Of a DNA stretch of 64,000 nt, positions 58,100 through 64,000 are shown in pieces. The stretch spans positions 68,805,230-68,869,229 of the forward strand of contig OX578136.1 in NCBI GenBank assembly GCA_951213105.1. Direction: 5' to 3'. The position numbers and the translations under genes are program-made. Position 1 is the stretch's first letter. Every line of letters begins with the position of its first letter. The DNA is from Amaurobius ferox. Its lineage: Eukaryota; Arthropoda; Arachnida; Araneae; Amaurobiidae. The notes beneath the pieces were generated by a model. That model was not told the origin of the DNA. It worked only from the letters and a program-made list of their open reading frames with translations, and made no database searches.

Positions 58100-59215
58100 A
58101 ACAAGAAAGATCAATCATGCATAAACATTGGTTATGAAACACTTTCCAACTTCAATGCAATTCTATTTAAACATCTCTAAAATGCGATACATTCCTCGGT
58201 AATATATTTAAAATTATCATAATATTACAATAATTTATTATATTTGAAAACATCATCGAAAACCAATGAACTTTATTCAAATGACGTCATCGGAATATAA
58301 ATCGCCTGGCTCTCTCTATAAAAGTAGCATTTCATTGATAAACTTTTTTACATTCCTTTCATTCATCACAATACTATAATAATTTATTTTATTTGAAAAC
58401 TTAAAACCATGGAGGTACAAGCAATATAACTTTATGTTTAAAAGTTCATCGAAAAGATCGTTTTCTTCTCTGTGTAAAATCAATGAATGTTTTATTCGTA
58501 TCAGCTATATTGCAGACTCCATGAGTTAACAATTTTGCGTTAAAGAAATGCAGCAATTCTTATGCAACTCATTCTGCATCTTTTGGTGTTTCATCCATAG
58601 TAAAAATTGAGTTTCGTTGTAGAAATAATCAAAGTTGGATGATCATTTAGACTAAAATATATTGTAATTGAGTTGTTTCAGTATGTAGATGCACAGAATT
58701 TAAGCAAAAATGAAGCGGTTTTGGGAGGGATACAACACTAAATACGAATTAAAACGAACTTTAAAAATCACGATTTTGACACAAGATGGATGCCATATTT
58801 TATTTTGAAGGGGGTCACGTGATCTCTTGATATAAAGGGTGTAATTATAATTTTAATTTTTATTTAAAAAACTGCTGAATATTTCCTGAAATTCTTTTAT
58901 ATACGTTATGGGATAATTTAAATATTTCCTAAAACTTTCGAAGCAATTTGTGAATTTTAAATTCGCTTAAAAATGTTTGAAAAATTAGGTCCCATAGTGT
59001 TCAATGTATTTCATTTTTCTAACCCTGATTTAATTCAAAACTAATCAGGTGATATTATTCATTTATATTCCCATAGGTCCCACAGATCGTCTGAACAACA
59101 CACTGAAATTTCATTTTAATAAAGTCATTTTTACGGCAATTATCATGCTAACGGACAGACAGAATGAACGAACTGCTGAAGTCATAAACACTTTTCAACT
59201 ATGTTGTAAAGTATT
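58100..59215 (-). mobile_element. Family C Helentron-like element, copy C3
   Basis: The plus-strand left side is the element's 3' end ('acaagaaagatcaatcatgc', 'gaaacactttccaacttcaa'). The right side is its 5' end ('cataaacacttttcaact', 'gttgtaaagt'). The (GTCT)n tract has shrunk to about two units, near 59154-59164. The core aligns with C1 and C2. Confidence 0.87.
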
Positions 59216-59907
59216 AAAAATTAGTATTAGTGACGATTGATTTTGTTTAATTTGCGATTAGAAAACAGTAGGAACGATTCTGCGCTCTTATTACCAAGAA
59301 TTGTTTCATATTTCTTGCTGTTAGAAATGAACAAAAGAAATTCATATGTAAATTGGGGATTACTTCCTATATGTGACTTAAATCATTGCCGCTGTTTTTT
59401 TACAATTTGCTTCTTAATTAGCAAATACTGAGGTGTTTCATACTATTTTCTCATTTATTGCGATAAAAAATGATCATTCTTAAGAAATTTTTAAACCTTT
59501 GTCAAATTTGATTTGCTTCTATTCCATTCTTTCTTTATTTTGTTTGTTTGTTTTTCATCAAGGCAAATTTTGCTGTTAGTCCAATTAATTTTATTCCTTA
59601 CTCTTGTAAAGAAATTAATGTTTTATTTGGTCCACTTTAGTGAACTGGAATTTCAACTTCGGAAACCAGTTGCTGAATTTGGGCCAGTTCTGTCGATTTG
59701 TTCAAATTCAAATCAAGCGTAGACTTTCCTAAAAAGGTTCTAAAGTGTTAATTAGTCATTAGAAGGATGCATTTATCGTATGTATTATTATTTTGAAGTT
59801 TTCCATAATATTATCTGAGCTACAGCTGAAATGTGAAGTGGTCCAAATTCGTCTACTGTTCCTTACTACAATCTGCAATAGAATTTACTAAACTATTTTA
59901 TACTATT
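59216..59907. other. AT-rich intergenic DNA
   Basis: Three short ORFs (63-69 codons), none with a recognisable domain. Confidence 0.45.
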
Positions 59908-60655
59908 ACTTTCCCTGCAATAGAATGATAATGTATGGGGAAGGTATTGGAATCACACCGAAAATCACAACTCGACGGATCTACACATTTCGAGACCCTC
60001 TAGAATACAAAAAAACTATTTTTAGCATGACGTCTGTGTGTGTGTCTGGCTGTCTTGCAATGTATGTATCCACTCTAACTAAAAAACTAATGAACCGAAT
60101 TTCATAAAATTTGGTAGGTAAGTCACTTGAGTGAGACCCTGGTGCTGATTAGTTTTTGGTAGGATTCGTAAAAACAGAACCCGCCTTTTCCTGCGAAATG
60201 GCCCTCAAAAATTGCCTTTATCCAATCTAGCTAAAAAACTGATGGACCTAATTTCAAAAAATTCGGTAGATAAGTCACTTGTAGGTTACCCTGGTGCTGA
60301 TTAGATTTTGGTACGATTAAAAAAAAATAACCTGCATTTTTATGCAAAATGGCCTGCAAAAATCGTCAAAATCTAAAATAAAAAACTACGTATGCTCAAA
60401 TATATCCATTAAATACTTGTTTCATACGTAATTTTTATCGAAGAAAAGAATAAGACCAACCCCATTACACTAGTACTAGCCGTTCTCGAGACATTTTAGT
60501 TTTTTCTTATTTTCTCTACGCCACCTTTTAAAATAAGTCCAGTTACCAAATGAGAACGAAAATTGAATTACAAGTGAATTAAATTTAATTAAAAGAAAGA
60601 GAACGTAGATATAAGTCTGCAGGGAAAGTCATGTGCTGTCCACATCATATTTTTT
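59908..60655 (+). mobile_element. Family B Helentron-like element, copy B4
   Basis: 5' hairpin ACTTTCCCTGCAATAGAATG, a shortened 'cgaaaatcacaactcgacgg' block, (GT)n at 60034-60045, and two modules ('tgtatccactctaact' at 60063; 'tttatccaatctagct' at 60219). The 3' end is TGCAGGGAAAGT, hairpin ATGTG-CTGTC-CACAT and 'catattttt'. Confidence 0.9.
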
Positions 60656-61110
60656 ATATCCATAGCGCAGTGCAAACTATCTTTCATTTTTCTGCATATA
60701 GAACAGTTTGTAAAAGAAATATAGGGGCAGCTAAGTAATTGATGGAAATTTAATTCTTATAAAAAGAACAGAATGTGTATTGTCATATACAAAATACACA
60801 ACTCAAATGCCACGTTCACAATTTTCGGGTTAATTAGTATAGATAATAAAATTATATCTCATTTTATTTTAGAATTTATCCTCAAATCCTATAATAAATT
60901 TATAGAGACAAGCATCGAAATTTTTTTTAATGATGTCAAATGAAAAACCTTTCATGAATCCATATGTAAGCATAGCTTGTTTGAGACAGTGTGAAAGAGT
61001 AGCGAGATATCAGTAAGCATAGCAGCGTATAAAATAGAAAGTGATGAAGAGTTAAAAGATATTTCTCCCCCCACCACGTGTTTCAGATTTTACATGACCT
61101 ATAAAAAATA
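60656..61110. other. AT-rich intergenic DNA
   Basis: Nothing recognised. Confidence 0.4.
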
Positions 61111-61190
61111 GTCTAGAGTTGGAGTTCTTAATCTATGAGTAGTCCCCCGAAAATGGGTCGCCAAGGTTTTGGGATGATCTGCCGTACCAT
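61111..61190 (+). repeat. Possible hAT-type terminal remnant
   Basis: 'gagttggagttcttaatcta' then 'tgagtagtcccccgaaaatg' and 'ggtcgccaaggttttgggat' resembles the 'ggttctcaacc..gtgggtcgc' ends of many hAT-derived MITEs. A weaker version lies at 19545-19600 ('gtgcttctcaactcttgtga'). Single short ends only. Confidence 0.3.
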
Positions 61191-61205
61191 AGCTGCCATA
61201 GAAAG

Positions 61206-62025
61206 AATCTGATGTGGGCAGCATATGACTTTTCTTACAGACTCAAATTCATTTTATCTTTCTTTCTTTTATAATTCCTCTTTTTTCCTTTTTTTATAAT
61301 TAATTGAATTGAGTTTAATAGCACTGAATAACACGGTAAATTTCTTGAAATTACACTGAGTTTGCGGTTTTATTTCAAGTTCATTTCAATGTTATGTAAG
61401 TTTTATTTTGCGACTGGACGCATATTTTCAAAGGCGGTACGGCAAAAATACAAGGAAACGGAAATATCTAGCGAACGGTTAATCCTAGAGTTATGGATTT
61501 TGTCTTATTCTTTAGTCGTCGAAAATTACGTATAAAACGAGCATTTTATTGATACATTTGAGCCCACGGAGTCTTTCATTTTCGATTTTGACAATTTTTG
61601 CGGGCCATTTTGCGAAGAAGGCAGTTTTTCTTTACGAATCATACCAAAATCTAATCAGCAGCAAAGTATCCCGCGGGTGATTTTTCTACGAAATTTTGTG
61701 AAATTTGGTCTATTAGTTTTCAGCCACATACATTTTTGTAAGTCATTTTGCAATAAAAAAAACGCTGGTTCCTTCTGAATCTTACCAAAATCTAGTCAGT
61801 ACCAGGGTAACCCGCAAGGGATTTATCTACCAAATTCTGTAGAATTTGGTCAGATACTTTTTCAGTTAGAGTGAAAACATACATTGCACAGACAGGTACA
61901 CAAATAGACGTCACGATAAAAATAGTTTTTAGGGTTCTAGAGTGCTCAAAATGTGTAGATTCGTCGAAAACTCGACTTAGATTTTCAACACGATTCCAGT
62001 ACTTTGTATATTGTAGGTAAAGTAA
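61206..62025 (-). mobile_element. Family B Helentron-like element, copy B6, inverted
   Basis: The plus-strand left edge 'aatctgatgtgggcagcata' is the 3' hairpin end; next come 'cgaacggttaatcctaga', two modules ('cgaaattttgtgaaatttgg', 'caaattctgtagaatttgg'), a short CAGA/CA patch near 61896-61912, and the 5' end 'tattgtaggtaaagtaa' at 62025. The hairpin arms are more diverged than in B3 and B4. Confidence 0.85.
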
Positions 62026-62032
62026 CGAAAAA

Positions 62033-62080
62033 AATCTGATATGGGCAGCACATGACTTTCACTACAGACACTGAAATTCC
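62033..62080 (-). mobile_element. Family B 3'-terminus fragment adjoining B6
   Basis: 'aaaatctgatatgggcagca' then 'catgactttcactacaga' is a second family B 3' end, immediately upstream (in element orientation) of the B6 5' end: a head-to-tail junction with only a few bases between. Confidence 0.75.
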
Positions 62081-62348
62081 TTTTATTTAAAATTTCACTG
62101 AATTTGCAGTTTTAATATTCAAATTTTGTTTTTATTTGGTATCTATTTTAAAGTCACAAATCAATGACATTTTTGTTAACTGTTACTACATTATGGCTGT
62201 TTTACTGCATAATAGATTCATGACTCGCGTAGTAAAGTAATGGAGTTGATTTTGGTTTATGAAAATAAAAGTGTAAAGATTTATTGGCCTTGAGAGTATA
62301 TATATACTCAACGTTTGGTTCATATATTCTGCATTTTATTTATTTTAT

Positions 62349-63186
62349 ACTTTCTCTGCAATGTGCTGTATAGAGAAATATTGGAATCGTGTCGAAAATC
62401 GCAATTCGAGTTTTCGACGGATCTACATGTTTTGGGACTTCTAATACACGAAAAATCTATTTTTAGCCTGACATCTGTCACGCGTGACACAGCGTATTTA
62501 GCGTGACATTTTTAGCGTCTGTCTATCTGTGCAGATTTTGTATCCACTCTACTTGAAAAACTAATTGACCGAATTTAATAAAATTTGGTAAGCACGTCCT
62601 TTGTGAGGGACTCTGGTGCTGATTAGATTTTGGTACGATTCGGAATAAAAGAACCTGCTTCTTTTTGCGAAATGATAAGCAACATTTGACTGTCTCTACT
62701 CTAGCTGAAAAACTAATAGACCAAATTTCACAAAATTTGGTAGATCATTCATTTGTAAGTTAACCTGGTGCTGATTAGATTTTGATATGATTCAAGAGAG
62801 TAGAATCAGCTTTTTTTTGCGACATGGCCCGCAAAAATCCATATATCTAAAAATAAAAGACTACATATGTTAAAATATATCAATTAAATGCTTATTTTAT
62901 ACGCAATTTTTGAGGAAGGAAAGAATAAGACCAACCCCATTACTCTAGGACTAGCCGTTCTTGAGATATTTTAGTTTTATGGAATTTGCGCTACGCCACC
63001 TTTAAAAATAAGTTCATTTACCAAATAAAAACAAAAAATGAATTAAAAGTGCAAATTAAGTGCAATTTAAAGTAATTTTGGCTGTTTTTTGTGCTATAAA
63101 ACTCAATTGAATGAATTATCGAAGAAATAAAGAGAACGTGAATATGAGTCTGCAGAGAAAGTCATTTGCTGCTTGCATCAGATTTT
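62349..63186 (+). mobile_element. Family B Helentron-like element, copy B5
   Basis: 5' end ACTTTCTCTGCAATGTGCTG, 'gcaattcgagttttcgacgg', no (GT)n but a local 'tttagcgtgaca' duplication near 62464-62515, 'tttgtatccactctacttga' module, a second module near 62690, 'ggactagccgttcttgagat'. The 3' end is TGCAGAGAAAGT plus a degraded hairpin and 'catcagattttc'. Confidence 0.88.
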
Positions 63187-64000
63187 CTTGTTTGCTTTTG
63201 ATGTTCAATTTCTCTTTATTTTCTATTTTTTAACTTTTTACTTCCCTTTCGTCATAGTAGTTGGTGCTATTATTTTGAGTTTCATCATTCAGTCATTTTA
63301 TGTTTGGTTGATATAGTCTTGAAGTCATTTGGGCGTTTAGAATCCAGGCTTGTTCACACTGAAAGAGGACGTCTGCTTACCTAACTTTATTTGCGCTGCA
63401 TTTTACGTTGTAATTAGTTCATTATAGAATTAATTTGAGAGAAACGAACAGCAGAGATTGCAAAAAAAAATTAGCCCCAAAACATTAAAATTTATTATGA
63501 ACATACAAGAGTATGAAATTTATGTGGTATTTATGTTTGTAACAATGAATGTAACTGCTGTTTGTGAGAATGCAAATTTAAGGCAATACAAGAAGTTGTA
63601 TTCGTAATTAGATGTTAAGAATTTTACAATGCATCTAATAAAATTAAAGGAAACTACTATTTTTTGAAAATAAAATAGCTAATTTTATCTGAAAAGAAAA
63701 TAATAGAAAATATACAAATAAAAGAAATAACCTACTTCAGAAATTAAATGGGGTACCATCACAGGCAAAGATAAAACCGACAAGATAAATATAGCAGTTA
63801 AATAATAATCAAACAAATGTTTACGGAATTGAAATAAAAAAAAAACTACAACAGGAAAAAATATTAATTGCAAATAAAGGACATATTCTGTTTTGGAAAA
63901 TTATATAGCAAACATCAACAGGAAAAAATGAAGCAACTGGTTACGAAATATAACGTGAAGTTAAACAGAACTGTAACAAGTAATGAACAATATACACGGT
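63187..64000. other. AT-rich intergenic DNA
   Basis: No gene or repeat recognised. Confidence 0.45.

Overview
This window is eukaryotic. It is very AT-rich and gene-poor, with no bacterial-style operons, no rRNA and no intact tRNA gene. Long (TA)n and (GT)n microsatellites, several Tc1/mariner elements, tRNA-derived SINEs with short target-site duplications, and recurrent (GTCY)n-bearing repeats point to an arthropod. The transposase variants and the SINE type recall araneomorph (orb-weaver-like) spider genomes; the spider assignment is a judgement from family resemblance, not a database result.

Layout. 0-4 kb: tRNA-like SINE head, an inverted copy of repeat family A, and two decayed Tc1 pieces. 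5-7.1 kb: two minisatellites with 27-bp units. 7.6-9.0 kb: a complete but disabled Tc1-like element with both terminal inverted repeats (TIRs). 10.4-12.5 kb: an array of about fourteen 149-bp monomers in alternating subtypes. 13.7-28 kb: dense cluster of family A and B elements (some head-to-tail) with SINE fragments. 29.5-30.4 kb: a short TIR element with internal tandem repeats. 31.73-32.17 kb (minus): an intact intronless 145-codon ORF with a divergent H2B-type histone fold, the best candidate host gene. 32.7-35.4 kb: an internally deleted TIR transposon inside a compound microsatellite, then a disabled mariner. 37-41 kb: SINE, fold-back element, transposase remnant, long (TA)n tract, family C element. 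44-48 kb: (TA)n tracts and a Tc1 element carrying a minisatellite in its transposase. 49.0-50.3 kb (minus): an intact 424-codon Penelope-like reverse transcriptase. 52-64 kb: SINEs and further family B and C elements.

The main unifying observation is that families A, B and C, unrelated in most of their sequence, share one architecture: a 5' terminal hairpin, a (GTCY)/(GT)n tract, an AT-rich core, a second inverted copy of the 5' end, then a short 3' hairpin, with T-rich flanks. This matches non-autonomous Helentron/Helitron2 derivatives (HINE/DINE-1 type). A roughly 150-bp module with the phrase 'ggaccgaattt..aaatttggta' recurs in family B and, much expanded, in the 10.4-12.5 kb array. No genes appear to work together as a pathway; the coding content is one possible histone variant, one reverse transcriptase and dead transposases.
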